From contig DTVJ01000313.1 of assembly GCA_012963565.1 (NCBI GenBank), positions 1 through 16,355 of the forward strand: a stretch of DNA of 16,355 bases, read 5' to 3'. The notes beneath the pieces are model-generated. The model was not told where the DNA came from, did no database searches, and was given only the letters and a program-made list of their open reading frames with translations. This stretch comes from Piscirickettsiaceae bacterium (GTDB lineage: Bacteria; Pseudomonadota; Gammaproteobacteria; PS1; Pseudothioglobaceae). Of this stretch, positions 1 through 6,094 are shown piece by piece (positions within the stretch are counted from its first letter, which is position 1; every line of letters begins with the position of its first letter). The position numbers and the translations under genes are program-made.

Positions 1-50
1 CCAGCAAGGATTAATCTCCTTCTAGGGTTCAAATCCCTATCCCTCCACCA
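1..50 (+). tRNA. tRNA 3' part (type II, probably tRNA-Ser)
   Basis: This is the 3' part of a tRNA whose 5' end lies outside the window. A T arm is clear: stem TAGGG (23-27), loop TTCAAAT (28-34), stem CCCTA (35-39). The acceptor 3' strand (40-46), discriminator A47 and an encoded CCA (48-50) follow. Upstream, AAGGA (6-10) pairs perfectly with TCCTT (17-21) around a 6-nt loop, which is a long variable arm and so marks a type II tRNA (Ser, Leu or Tyr). One unpaired base between the variable stem and the T stem fits the tRNA-Ser geometry best. The A discriminator is unusual for proteobacterial tRNA-Ser, where G is the rule, so Tyr or Leu remain possible. CCAGC (1-5) is probably the 3' strand of the anticodon stem. 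The anticodon itself is not visible. Confidence 0.85.
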
Positions 51-79
51 TTATTACTTTTTGACAAGGAATAATAAAG

Positions 80-358
80 ATGCCAAAAATTATACACACC
101 GTTTCAGGCATTACTCAAGATGGTCAAAAGTTCAGACCCAGCGATTGGACAGAGAGACTTGTTTGTATCCAAAAAGAACACCTAAAACGCTACAATGGAC
201 ATCTAAAAATTAGAAAGATTGATGGCATTAAATCTATTGTTTTTGATGACCAACTAAAATACGCTTGTTCATTTACCTATAATCGCATCCTCTCATTTGC
301 AAAGATAAACCATCTGACGATTACCGAGGAAATTGTTGATGATGAGGAAAATACATAG
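80..358 (+). CDS. DUF3579 family protein
   Basis: A 92-residue soluble protein of unknown function. The N-terminal block ITQDGQKFRPSDWTERL (about residues 11-27) is the hallmark of DUF3579, a small family found mainly in beta- and gammaproteobacteria; the length is normal for it. No catalytic motif, signal peptide or membrane segment is visible, and the C-terminus is acidic (VDDEEN). The ATG at 80 has an AAGGA ribosome binding site at 66-70. The gene begins 29 bp after the tRNA CCA end, and I see no good -10 element in that gap, so it is probably read from the tRNA transcript. It converges on the pirin gene with only 2 bp between the stop codons. The family assignment rests on recalled motif similarity; no role can be inferred. 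Confidence 0.8.
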   Translation: MPKIIHTVSGITQDGQKFRPSDWTERLVCIQKEHLKRYNGHLKIRKIDGIKSIVFDDQLKYACSFTYNRILSFAKINHLTITEEIVDDEENT

Positions 359-360
359 TA

Positions 361-1092
361 TCAATCAACATATGTACCATGTTGGTAGATAGGCTCATTG
401 TGTGGATATCCTGAGCAAAACATAAATTCACTATCTTCAGATGCATTAATAGAGAGATTTTCTTCATTGTCCGTTGTAATTAACGCCGCTTGCGCGCAGT
501 CGATGATTTCATCACATAATTGAATAGAGCCTTTCAAAACATAAATAATAGCACTTAAACCTGTGTCCATATAAATTTGATAACGTTGACTTTTGTCAAG
601 ACGAACATGTTGATAGGTAATTTCAGTATGTAATGTGATAGGCGACCCTTCACCAACAATGGTTCGACAATTACCGCCTTCAAATTCAATCAATGGTAAT
701 TGATTACTTAAGATTTGTTGGTAGCTAGCGTCGATTTTCTTTAAACGTTTTGGTAAATTAATCCATAATTGTATACCAGTTGAGTTTCCACTCTCCGCAG
801 GCATTTCCGAGTGAACAATACCACTGCCAGCGCAAAACACCTGAGCGCCACATTCGGCGACAAACGCATCATTGCCTAAATTATCTTTGTGATTCATACC
901 ACCACCGAGCATATAGGTAATAGCCTCAAAGCCTCGATGTGGGTGGTCTGGAAAGCCATGCCCGGCGCCAATATCAAAATGATCCCATAATACAAACGGA
1001 TCAAAGTTCATGCGGTCGGGAATGGGGAATAAACGGTTAACTATAACACCATCACCTTCAACAGTTTCTTTTGCGCTAATTTTGGTAATCAT
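361..1092 (-). CDS. pirin family protein (bicupin)
   Basis: A 243-residue protein of the pirin family, a bicupin fold that binds iron in its N-terminal domain. The metal site is complete: H50 and H52 in the DHPHRG block and H94 and E96 in GIVHSEMP (numbering from the ATG), matching the three His and one Glu of human pirin. The second cupin domain (about residues 125-243) is more divergent, as usual. Bacterial pirins are variously reported as quercetin 2,3-dioxygenases or as regulators of metabolic enzymes; the substrate here cannot be read from sequence. I prefer the ATG at 1092: AAAGGA upstream is 7 nt from it, against 4 nt from the alternative GTG at 1095. The gene diverges from ald across a 51-bp region that carries a dyad, so the two may be co-controlled. 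It converges on the DUF3579 gene. Confidence 0.9.
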   Translation of the reverse strand: MITKISAKETVEGDGVIVNRLFPIPDRMNFDPFVLWDHFDIGAGHGFPDHPHRGFEAITYMLGGGMNHKDNLGNDAFVAECGAQVFCAGSGIVHSEMPAESGNSTGIQLWINLPKRLKKIDASYQQILSNQLPLIEFEGGNCRTIVGEGSPITLHTEITYQHVRLDKSQRYQIYMDTGLSAIIYVLKGSIQLCDEIIDCAQAALITTDNEENLSINASEDSEFMFCSGYPHNEPIYQHGTYVD

Positions 1093-1122
1093 CACAAATT
1101 CCTTTAATATGATATTTTTAAA

Positions 1123-1144
1123 TAGTATTCACACTACAATACTA
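1123..1144. promoter_or_regulatory. dyad between pirin and ald genes, candidate operator
   Basis: A perfect 7-bp inverted repeat, TAGTATT (1123-1129) and AATACTA (1138-1144), with an 8-bp spacer. It lies inside the 51-bp divergent gap and overlaps the ald -10-like hexamer TACAAT (1135-1140), the classic placement for a repressor or dual regulator site. AldR/Lrp-type regulators are known to control ald genes, but none is encoded in the window, so the binding protein is unknown. By chance such AT-rich dyads are not rare. Confidence 0.4.
1135..1140 (+). promoter_or_regulatory. ald -10-like element, possibly leaderless
   Basis: TACAAT matches the sigma70 -10 consensus at 5 of 6 positions and ends 6 nt before the ald ATG at 1147. 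There is no Shine-Dalgarno sequence in front of that ATG, so if this hexamer is used the mRNA would begin at or next to the start codon. I could not identify a convincing -35 element at 16-18 bp spacing. Confidence 0.35.
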
Positions 1145-1146
1145 AC

Positions 1147-2262
1147 ATGATTATCGGTATTCCAAAAGAAATTAAAACGCACGAATATCGTGTTGGCCTT
1201 ACCCCAACAGGTGCTGAAATTCTTATTAATGCTGGCCATCAAATTATTGTGCAGTCTCAAGCGGGAGAGGCGATAGGTTTTACTGATCAGAAATATCAAC
1301 AGGTGGGTGTAGTTATTGTTAGTTCTGCTGAAGAAATTTTTGACCAAGCACAGATGATTGTAAAGGTTAAAGAACCGCAACCAATTGAGTGCAAATTACT
1401 TAAGAAAGGTCAAGTACTGTTCACCTATCTTCACCTCGCTCCAGATCCGCATCAAACCCAATTATTAATAGATTCTAACGCAATATGCATTGCCTATGAA
1501 ACCATCACCGATGACTTTGGGGCGCTACCCTTACTTAAGCCAATGAGTGAGGTAGCTGGTAGAATGTCCATTCAATCAGGTGCACATCATCTAGAAAAAA
1601 CCCAAGGTGGGTCAGGTGTTTTACTTAGTGGTGCGACAGGAGTAGATCCAGCACAGATATTAATACTAGGTGGTGGAATTGTTGGCATGAATGCAGCTGA
1701 AGTAGCGCTTGGGATGGGTGCTGATGTCACTATTTTGAATCGCTCAGTTTCAGAGCGACTTGTTGAATTTCAAAAGAAACATTCATCACAATTATCAATC
1801 GACTTATCTAGCCAAGCTAATATCAACCAACATTTAACTAATGCCGACTTGGTCGTTGGTGCAGTACTAGTGACTGGCGCACAAGCACCAAAATTGATCA
1901 GTAAAAAAATGTTGGGATTAATGAAAAAAGGCTCTGTACTGGTTGATGTATCAATTGATCAAGGTGGTTGCTTTGAAACCTCAAAACCGACAGCGCATAA
2001 CAACCCAACCTATGTGGTCGATGGCATTACTCATTACTGTGTGGGCAATATGCCCAGTGCTGTCGCACAAACTGCCACCTTAGCACTAACTAACGCTACG
2101 CTGCCTTATATTGTAGAAATTGCAAATAAAGGTTATCAAAAAGCGATGCTTGACGACCAAAACCTTATGAACGGTCTAAACGTTCATCAAGGAAAAATAA
2201 CCCATCAAGCTGTTGCAAATGACTTGGATTACACTTACTACCCAGCAGTAGATTTACTCTAG
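1147..2262 (+). CDS. ald: alanine dehydrogenase
   Basis: L-alanine dehydrogenase (EC 1.4.1.1) interconverts alanine and water with pyruvate, ammonium and NADH; cytoplasmic, usually a hexamer. The 371 residues equal the length of the M. tuberculosis enzyme. Substrate and catalytic residues are all present: R15, K75 (VKVKEP), H96 (TYLHLAP) and D271 (SIDQGGCFE). The Rossmann glycine motif GGGIVG is at 176-181. One oddity: the residue at the end of the second Rossmann strand, normally the Asp that holds the adenosine ribose hydroxyls (D198 in the M. tuberculosis enzyme), is N199 here, in ILNRS. This could change the NAD/NADP preference. The start at 1147 matches the family N-terminus (MIIGIPKEIK) but has no ribosome binding site. 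It diverges from the pirin gene and converges on pyrE, with 4 bp between the stops. Confidence 0.96.
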   Translation: MIIGIPKEIKTHEYRVGLTPTGAEILINAGHQIIVQSQAGEAIGFTDQKYQQVGVVIVSSAEEIFDQAQMIVKVKEPQPIECKLLKKGQVLFTYLHLAPDPHQTQLLIDSNAICIAYETITDDFGALPLLKPMSEVAGRMSIQSGAHHLEKTQGGSGVLLSGATGVDPAQILILGGGIVGMNAAEVALGMGADVTILNRSVSERLVEFQKKHSSQLSIDLSSQANINQHLTNADLVVGAVLVTGAQAPKLISKKMLGLMKKGSVLVDVSIDQGGCFETSKPTAHNNPTYVVDGITHYCVGNMPSAVAQTATLALTNATLPYIVEIANKGYQKAMLDDQNLMNGLNVHQGKITHQAVANDLDYTYYPAVDLL

Positions 2263-2266
2263 AGGG

Positions 2267-2905
2267 TTAAACGCCGTATTGCTCTCTGTAGGCCTCGATA
2301 CGTGCGATTAATACTTGATCATCACCTTGTTTCAAGTAGTCCACTAAATGCGAGAGATTAATAATACTCAGCACTGAAATACCAAAGTTTTGCTCGACTT
2401 CTTGAATGGCTGATTGATCGCCCTTGCCTTTTTCTTGGCGATCAACCGCAACAATCACGCCTTTGGCAGTTGCACCATTGGCATCGATAATATCCATCGC
2501 CTCGCGAATGGCAGTGCCGGCAGTGATGACATCATCAATAATTAAAATATTGCCCTCAAGTGCATGGCCAACTATACTGCCGCCCTCACCATGGGTCTTG
2601 GCTTCTTTGCGATTAAAACTGTAAGGTATATTTTTATTAAATGAATCATTCAGCGCCATCGCCGTTGCTGTAGCCAATGGGATACCCTTGTAGGCTGGAC
2701 CAAATAGTACATCAAACTCTAATTTGCTTGCCTCAATCGCAGTTGCATAAAACCTGCCTAATTGAGAAAGGTGTTCGCCAGTATTAAACATACCGGCATT
2801 GAAAAAGTAAGGGCTCACACGTCCAGACTTTAAGGTGAATTCTCCAAACTTCAATGCACCGGTTTCCAACATGAAATCCACAAAGTCTTTCTGATACTGT
2901 TCCAT
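2267..2905 (-). CDS. pyrE: orotate phosphoribosyltransferase
   Basis: PyrE (EC 2.4.2.10) joins orotate to PRPP to make orotidine 5'-monophosphate, the fifth step of pyrimidine synthesis, in the cytoplasm. At 212 residues it is one shorter than E. coli PyrE and follows it closely throughout. The N-terminal block LKFGEFTLKSGRVSPYFFN binds orotate and PRPP; FGPAYKGIP and FNRKEAKTHGEGG carry the catalytic loop lysines; and the PRPP-binding motif ILIIDDVITAGTAIREA is intact near residues 120-136. The C-terminus ends in AYREQYGV, the typical gammaproteobacterial ending. The ATG at 2905 has a GAGG ribosome binding site 5-6 nt upstream. Its likely -10 (TATAAT on the minus strand at 2945-2950) lies inside the first codons of the divergent xth gene, giving a leader of roughly 30 nt. 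Monocistronic here. Confidence 0.97.
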   Translation of the reverse strand: MEQYQKDFVDFMLETGALKFGEFTLKSGRVSPYFFNAGMFNTGEHLSQLGRFYATAIEASKLEFDVLFGPAYKGIPLATATAMALNDSFNKNIPYSFNRKEAKTHGEGGSIVGHALEGNILIIDDVITAGTAIREAMDIIDANGATAKGVIVAVDRQEKGKGDQSAIQEVEQNFGISVLSIINLSHLVDYLKQGDDQVLIARIEAYREQYGV

Positions 2906-2922
2906 ACAATCCTCTAAATCAT

Positions 2923-2928
2923 TAAAAT
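2923..2928 (+). promoter_or_regulatory. xth -10-like element, possibly leaderless
   Basis: TAAAAT ends 7 nt before the xth ATG at 2936, and no Shine-Dalgarno sequence precedes that ATG. This is the same arrangement as at ald. No clear -35 is visible. In DNA this AT-rich a chance match is quite possible. Confidence 0.3.
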
Positions 2929-2935
2929 ATTTCTA

Positions 2936-3703
2936 ATGAAGAGAATTATAACGGCTAACGTTAACGGAATTCGTGCAGCTGAACGAAAAGGTTTTTTTGA
3001 GTGGATGAAAACTCAAGATGCGGATGTGGTTTGCGTGCAAGAAATCAAAGCACAAGAAGACCAGCTAGATGATAAATTCTATCCTCAGGGTGTGCATACG
3101 TTCTACCACCCTGCTGAGCGCAAGGGTTATAGTGGCACAGGCCTGTATTGCAAACAAAAGCCCGACCAAGTAATTCACAGTATTTGGGAAGATATCGACT
3201 TTGAAGGTAGATTAATTCAGGCAGATTTTGGTGACCTAAGTGTTATCTCGGTCTACATACCATCAGGCTCTGCCAAACAAGAGCGTCAAGATTACAAAAT
3301 GGCATTTATGACTGAACGTTTCATGCCTTATCTTAAGAAGCTACAAAATGATGGGCGTAAATACATTATCTGTGGTGATATTAATATTGTGCATAAACGA
3401 ATTGATATTAAGAATTTCACGAGTAATCAGAATCGTTCGGGTTGCTTGCCAGAAGAGCGTGCATGGATGGAAGAACTATTCACAGAAACAGGTTTTATTG
3501 ATGCTTTTCGAGAGATTAATCAAGAAGCAGATCAATACACTTGGTGGTCCAACAGAGGTCAAGCCTGGGCTAATAATACCGGTTGGCGTATTGACTACCA
3601 CATCCTTAGTGCCAATCTTAAAGGTACGCCACAGCGGGTTGAGATTTATAAAGACCAGCGTTTCTCTGATCATTCACCGCTAATTATTGACTATGATTTA
3701 TGA
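2936..3703 (+). CDS. xth: exodeoxyribonuclease III / AP endonuclease
   Basis: A 255-residue member of the exonuclease III family (EC 3.1.11.2), which cuts DNA at abasic sites and removes 3' blocking groups in base excision repair. It belongs to the ExoA/Crc branch (start MKRIITANVNGIRAA; compare Pseudomonas Crc). Unlike Crc, whose active site has decayed, all catalytic residues remain: N10, E36 (VQEIKA), Y107, D148 and N150 (CGDINI) and the D245-H246 pair (RFSDHSP), so it should be an active nuclease rather than a catabolite-control protein. The ATG at 2936 fits the family N-terminus but lacks a ribosome binding site. The gene opens the plus-strand run and overlaps trmB by 4 bp (ATGA), which indicates translational coupling. 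Confidence 0.93.
   Translation: MKRIITANVNGIRAAERKGFFEWMKTQDADVVCVQEIKAQEDQLDDKFYPQGVHTFYHPAERKGYSGTGLYCKQKPDQVIHSIWEDIDFEGRLIQADFGDLSVISVYIPSGSAKQERQDYKMAFMTERFMPYLKKLQNDGRKYIICGDINIVHKRIDIKNFTSNQNRSGCLPEERAWMEELFTETGFIDAFREINQEADQYTWWSNRGQAWANNTGWRIDYHILSANLKGTPQRVEIYKDQRFSDHSPLIIDYDL
2945..2950 (-). promoter_or_regulatory. pyrE -10 element inside the start of xth
   Basis: The minus strand reads TATAAT, a perfect sigma70 -10, about 40 nt upstream of the pyrE ATG. Transcription would start near 2938 and give a leader of about 33 nt that contains the GAGG ribosome binding site. A consensus -35 is not apparent at 16-18 bp. The element overlaps codons 4-5 of the divergent xth gene. Confidence 0.4.
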
Positions 3704-4386
3704 GCGAGAAAACCGTACGAAAAATCCAAAGTTTTGTTCGTCGCTCAGGTCGACTAACACTTGGACAAAAAACCGGACTAACTGAGCTCTGGCCAACGTT
3801 TGGCATTGATGTCCCTACGGGTCTAATTGATTTACCTGATCTATTTAAAAAATGCCAGCCAATCACGCTAGAAATTGGCTTTGGCAATGGCGACAGCCTT
3901 TTAGAAATGGCCATACATACACCTGAGAAGAATTTCTTAGGTATTGAAGTGTATGAGGCTGGAGTTGGGCGTTTAATTAATGAGGCACATAAACATAAAC
4001 TCACCAATTTAAAAATAATCAAAGAGGATGCAGTTGAAATGCTTAAACATCATATTAAGGATGATAGCTTTGATACTTTTCAACTATTTTTTCCCGATCC
4101 GTGGCATAAAAATAAACACCATAAACGCCGTATTGTGCAATCAGAATTCTTAAATCTAATCTCTCAAAAACTTATTAATGGGGGCAGTGTACATCTAGCA
4201 ACTGACTGGCAGCACTATGCTGAGCAGATGATGGAAACGCTTGAATCACACACCCACTTTAAAAACACACTGGGAGGCCATATATATTCATCAAGGCCTG
4301 AACATCGTCCGATCACCAAGTTTGAAAGACGTGGTGAACGATTAGGACATGGAGTTTGGGATTTGATTTTTACTAACGAGAAATAA
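3700..4386 (+). CDS. trmB: tRNA (guanine-N7-)-methyltransferase
   Basis: TrmB (EC 2.1.1.33) uses S-adenosylmethionine to methylate G46 in the variable loop of many tRNAs. The 228-residue protein shows the SAM-binding motif LEIGFGNGDSLLEMA (about residues 57-71), the acidic ribose contact GIEVYEAG, the catalytic and tRNA-binding block FFPDPWHKNKHHKRRIVQ with its key Asp, TDWQHYAEQM, and the C-terminal signature TKFERRGERLGHGVWDL. E. coli TrmB is 239 residues; the difference is in the N-terminal tail, which here is short and basic (KTVRKIQSFVRRSGR). The ATG lies in the 4-bp overlap with the xth stop. fxsA begins 2 bp after the stop, so the three are very probably one transcript. Confidence 0.96.
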   Translation: MSEKTVRKIQSFVRRSGRLTLGQKTGLTELWPTFGIDVPTGLIDLPDLFKKCQPITLEIGFGNGDSLLEMAIHTPEKNFLGIEVYEAGVGRLINEAHKHKLTNLKIIKEDAVEMLKHHIKDDSFDTFQLFFPDPWHKNKHHKRRIVQSEFLNLISQKLINGGSVHLATDWQHYAEQMMETLESHTHFKNTLGGHIYSSRPEHRPITKFERRGERLGHGVWDLIFTNEK

Positions 4387-4388
4387 TT

Positions 4389-4847
4389 ATGATCTTTCCT
4401 TTATTTGTAATTGTTACATTACTTGAAATTTATGTATTAGTTTCGGTGGGTGAAGCAATTGGTGGATTTTCTACCATCCTATTGGTTGTTATTACTGCAC
4501 TAATTGGCTCAACTCTACTCAAACACCAAGGCTGGTCAACCATGGCCAAAGCCCAACAATCTATGGCGAACGGGCAAACACCTGCCTTTGAAATGCTAGA
4601 AGGTGTGGTTATTTTAATATCGGGTGTGCTTTTACTTACGCCTGGTTTTATTACTGATGCAGTTGGTCTACTGGGCCTAATGCCTTGGTCTAGAGCCTAT
4701 TTTATTGACCATATTCTAAGAAAAAATGCTGAGAAAGTATTTTCTAAAAACAATACAGTATTCATTCACAAAGGCCAATCGCCCGAGAAAAAAGACAAGA
4801 GTAAAGATAAAAAAGACACCATTGAAGGTGAATTTTGGGAGGATTAA
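4389..4847 (+). CDS. fxsA: FxsA family membrane protein
   Basis: A 152-residue inner-membrane protein of the FxsA family, named after an E. coli gene whose overexpression relieves F-plasmid exclusion of phage T7; the normal cellular role is unknown. Hydrophobic segments lie at about residues 2-20, 25-44 and 70-95. Family features are visible: the GSTLLKHQGW block after the second segment, the ANGQTP..EMLEG stretch, and LLLTPGFITDAVGLLGLMP. The C-terminal tail is highly charged (SPEKKDKSKDKKD) and probably cytoplasmic. The ATG is 2 bp after the trmB stop, with only a weak GAG upstream, which suggests coupling. The last 13 bp overlap folC. This is a housekeeping gene, not evidence of a phage-defence locus. 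Confidence 0.9.
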   Translation: MIFPLFVIVTLLEIYVLVSVGEAIGGFSTILLVVITALIGSTLLKHQGWSTMAKAQQSMANGQTPAFEMLEGVVILISGVLLLTPGFITDAVGLLGLMPWSRAYFIDHILRKNAEKVFSKNNTVFIHKGQSPEKKDKSKDKKDTIEGEFWED

Positions 4848-6031
4848 AAACCCTTGATGAATGGCTGAGTTGGCAAGAGTCATTACACACACAAGAGATT
4901 GATCTCGGCCTTCAACGTGTACAGACTGTTTACAAAAAGCTATTTCCAAAAGGCGTTCCATTTCAAGTGATTACTGTTGCTGGCACTAACGGCAAAGGCT
5001 CTACCATTGCTTTTATTGACAGTATCTATCAACAATCACCATATAAGGTGGGTAAATTTACCTCTCCACATTTGCTCAAATATAATGAGCGCTTTACCAT
5101 TAATGGTGAGATGCTTAGCGACTCGGTCATTTGTGACGCTTTTGCTGAGATAGAACGTTTTAGAAAAGAAATTTCACTGACTTATTTTGAATTTTCAACA
5201 CTTGCTGCATTGATTATGTTTTCCAAAGAGAAGGCTGATGTGGCGGTATTAGAAATAGGTCTAGGCGGTCGATTAGATTCGGTTAATGTGGTTGATCCTG
5301 ATGTCAGCATCATTACCAATATTGCCATTGATCACACCGACTACTTGGGTGATACACGCGAATTGATTGGCGTTGAAAAGGCCGGCATTATGCGTAGCCA
5401 TACACCCTGTATTTGTGGTGATAGCAATCCGCCACAATCCATTAAAAATCACGCTAACAATATCGGTGCAGTGCTGACATTTATCAATATGCCCTATCTT
5501 GGAAAAATAAACTTGCAAGGTGAACATCAAAAATACAATGCTACATTGGCAATTGAGGCAGTTAATCAGCTACAATCAAAACTACCTATCAGTCAGAATC
5601 ATATCGCTCAAGGCGTTGAAAATGCCAGTCTTCTAGGTCGATTCCAGCTCAAAACTATTAACAACAAAATCATTGTATTAGACGTGGCGCATAATGAAGC
5701 CGCCATCCAAGTATTGGCAAAGACGCTAAAAGCAGACAAGGTGCCAAGCATCGCAATTTTTTCTGCACTTGAAGATAAAAATATCGAGTTAATGATCAAT
5801 GCGATTGATCCATTAATAGGTGAATGGTTACTGGTACCACTCAAGGTGAATAGGGCAATCTCCACCGAAGATTTAATTCAAAAATTTAACCTACGTAACA
5901 AAATTAAAGTTTGTGATGATATGCTGGTCGCTATACGTCGGGCACTAAATGCCCAACAATATCAACGTATTGTGATCTTTGGCTCCTTTCACACCGTAGC
6001 TGATGCGATGAAAATACTTGATAAATTTTAA
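4835..6031 (+). CDS. folC: folylpolyglutamate synthase / dihydrofolate synthase
   Basis: FolC (EC 6.3.2.12 / 6.3.2.17) adds glutamate to dihydropteroate and extends the glutamate tail of folates with ATP, keeping folate cofactors in the cell. The 398-residue protein has the P-loop GTNGKGS at 50-56, FEFSTLAAL, the long central block EIGLGGRLDSVNVVDPD...NIAIDHTDYLG, the EKAGIMR loop that carries the modifiable lysine, GEHQKYNA, LGRFQ and the C-terminal DVAHNEAA. The start appears to be TTG at 4835, preceded by AAGGTG (4825-4830) at good spacing and overlapping fxsA by 13 bp. No ATG or GTG in frame would keep the conserved KTLDEWL N-terminus. Its folates serve the purine and methionine pathways of the downstream purF and metZ. 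Confidence 0.95.
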   Translation: MGGLKTLDEWLSWQESLHTQEIDLGLQRVQTVYKKLFPKGVPFQVITVAGTNGKGSTIAFIDSIYQQSPYKVGKFTSPHLLKYNERFTINGEMLSDSVICDAFAEIERFRKEISLTYFEFSTLAALIMFSKEKADVAVLEIGLGGRLDSVNVVDPDVSIITNIAIDHTDYLGDTRELIGVEKAGIMRSHTPCICGDSNPPQSIKNHANNIGAVLTFINMPYLGKINLQGEHQKYNATLAIEAVNQLQSKLPISQNHIAQGVENASLLGRFQLKTINNKIIVLDVAHNEAAIQVLAKTLKADKVPSIAIFSALEDKNIELMINAIDPLIGEWLLVPLKVNRAISTEDLIQKFNLRNKIKVCDDMLVAIRRALNAQQYQRIVIFGSFHTVADAMKILDKF

Positions 6032-6094
6032 ATATCCATGGCTCACGCATGAATAGAAAATCTTGTAAAATTGGCGATTAACTAGGGAGCAACA

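Noticed and set aside
61..66. Perfect -35 TTGACA between the tRNA and the DUF3579 gene
   Set aside because: The matching -10 would lie at about 84-89, inside the coding region, where only CAAAAA-like bases occur. The bases just after it serve as the AAGGA ribosome binding site.
2424..2624. Open frame on the plus strand opposite pyrE
   Set aside because: It lies wholly within a well-supported gene, has no family motif and no ribosome binding site; it is a shadow of the pyrE codon pattern.
2936..3703. Crc catabolite-repression regulator
   Set aside because: Crc lacks the nuclease active site, while all catalytic residues are kept here.
4389..4847. FxsA as part of a phage-defence or exclusion system
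   Set aside because: The name comes from an overexpression effect on T7 exclusion in E. coli. The neighbours are core metabolic genes and no defence genes are present.
5273..5865. Two minus-strand open frames opposite folC
   Set aside because: Both are inside conserved FolC coding sequence and encode low-complexity composition without recognisable domains.
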